From Parvularia atlantis (taxonomy: Eukaryota; Opisthokonta; Rotosphaerida), in contig CALSCO010001022.1 in the NCBI GenBank assembly GCA_943704415.1, positions 1 through 60,781 on the forward strand: a DNA stretch of 60,781 bases, read 5' to 3'. The translations under genes were made by a program, and so were the position numbers. The notes below the pieces were generated by a model that was not told the origin of the DNA, did no database searches, and saw only the letters and a list, made by a program, of their open reading frames with translations. This document shows positions 60,262-60,781 of the stretch, in pieces (position 1 is the stretch's first letter; each line of letters begins with the position of its first letter).

Positions 60262-60781
60262 ATGCGCAGCAGTTTCTCGACCATGGCGCTGTTCTTGCTG
60301 CTTGCACTGATCCCGCTGGCCCTAGTCGCCACGCTCAGCGTGAACGCGGTCAACACCTGCGACAAAAGTGTGTGCGCAACAGGCGCTCACATGCCGTGCT
60401 GACCGCAAGGACGCAGACCTCTTCACCAACCCGTCGTACTACGTCCCAGCCAACTGCAACGGGTGCGCCCCCTCTCCCCCATCCTCCTTGCACCGCATGC
60501 TCACGCGCATCCCCCGTCCGCGCCACACGCAGCAACGCGTACACGTACCAGTGCAGCAGCCGCGATGACGACTTTGGCCGATGCTGCGGCCCGACCTGCC
60601 CGGAGGTGATGCAGGACAGCGGCTACACCAACGCCAACAACGGCCGATGCACCAACAGGGTCGATGGCAGTGCGTGCGCAACGCTGCCGGACCACGGGGA
60701 ATATCCTGAGCACGATGCGCAGCATACGCGAGACTCGGGTGCCAGTTCTGTGACATTGACTACTGCTCGTGCTCGTTCACG
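60262..60781 (+). CDS. Secreted Cys-rich protein, 5' part (runs off the end)
   Basis: The start ATG 60262 opens a clear signal peptide or anchor: MRSSFSTMALFLLLALIPLA, then VATLSVNAVNTCDK. After a short intron comes DADLFTNPSYYVPANCN, then a second intron and a Cys-rich stretch with CCGPTCPEVM and NNGRCTNRV, continuing past the window edge with DIDYCSCSF. Cys spacing suggests disulphide-linked extracellular repeats. The family is not recognised and the 3' part is missing. An ATG further upstream (60121 region) would not give a signal peptide. Confidence 0.7.

Overview
This window is a GC-rich nuclear segment of a eukaryote with a very compact genome. I count 20 complete protein-coding genes and two partial ones at the ends, on both strands, separated by about 20 to 600 bp. 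Most genes are cut by many short introns, usually 50-75 nt. These begin GTGCG, carry a CTGAC- or CTCAC-like branch site and end CGCAG or CACAG. I saw no rRNA, tRNA, CRISPR, transposon or virus-like element.

The protein families point to a relative of fungi, and I infer an early-diverging, possibly zoosporic, fungus or other holomycotan. Fungal-looking genes are a Cch1-type calcium channel, a Ca2+-dependent neutral trehalase with a PKA-type site, a Ste50/Ubc2-type SAM-RA-SH3-SH3 adaptor, an Ede1/Eps15 endocytic scaffold with a UBA end, a Tda3-like FAD oxidoreductase and a dual hybrid histidine kinase. Two genes are of kinds usually missing from Dikarya: an animal-type twelve-pass adenylyl cyclase and a Na+/K+-type P-type ATPase. 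The species is not identified.

Layout: 2-64 tail of an upstream gene; 284-9060 Cch1-like channel (+); 9181-13329 a CAMK-like kinase apparently fused to a degenerate MAPK-like domain (+); about 13406-19372 adenylyl cyclase (-); 19678-22663 Eps15/Ede1-like protein (+); 22732-23831 DUF2461 protein (-); 24147-27605 neutral trehalase (+); 27662-28764 cyclin H (-); 28819-31147 trefoil-alpha-amylase (+); 31232-35583 Na+/K+-ATPase alpha (-); 35700-37052 Tda3-like oxidoreductase (+); 37073-38692 RING-NHL protein (+); 39295-41092 seven-helix membrane protein (+); 41155-42975 F-box/WD40 protein (+); 43198-43904 ribosomal protein uS4 (-); 44482-45035 ribosomal protein eL21 (+); 45202-46785 sarcosine-oxidase-like flavoenzyme (+); 46903-48696 mitochondrial tRNA 2-thiouridylase (+); 48934-51106 WD40/coiled-coil protein (+); 51241-56846 dual hybrid histidine kinase (-); 57159-60045 Ste50-like adaptor (+); 60262-end secreted Cys-rich protein, partial (+).

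Much of the window is signalling machinery: Ca2+ entry, cAMP synthesis, a cAMP-type target (trehalase), MAPK-module parts, phosphorelay and a receptor-like 7TM protein. Linking these into pathways is inference from family knowledge. Splice sites were read by eye, so exon edges are approximate unless stated. Gene spans run from the proposed start codon to the stop codon and include introns.
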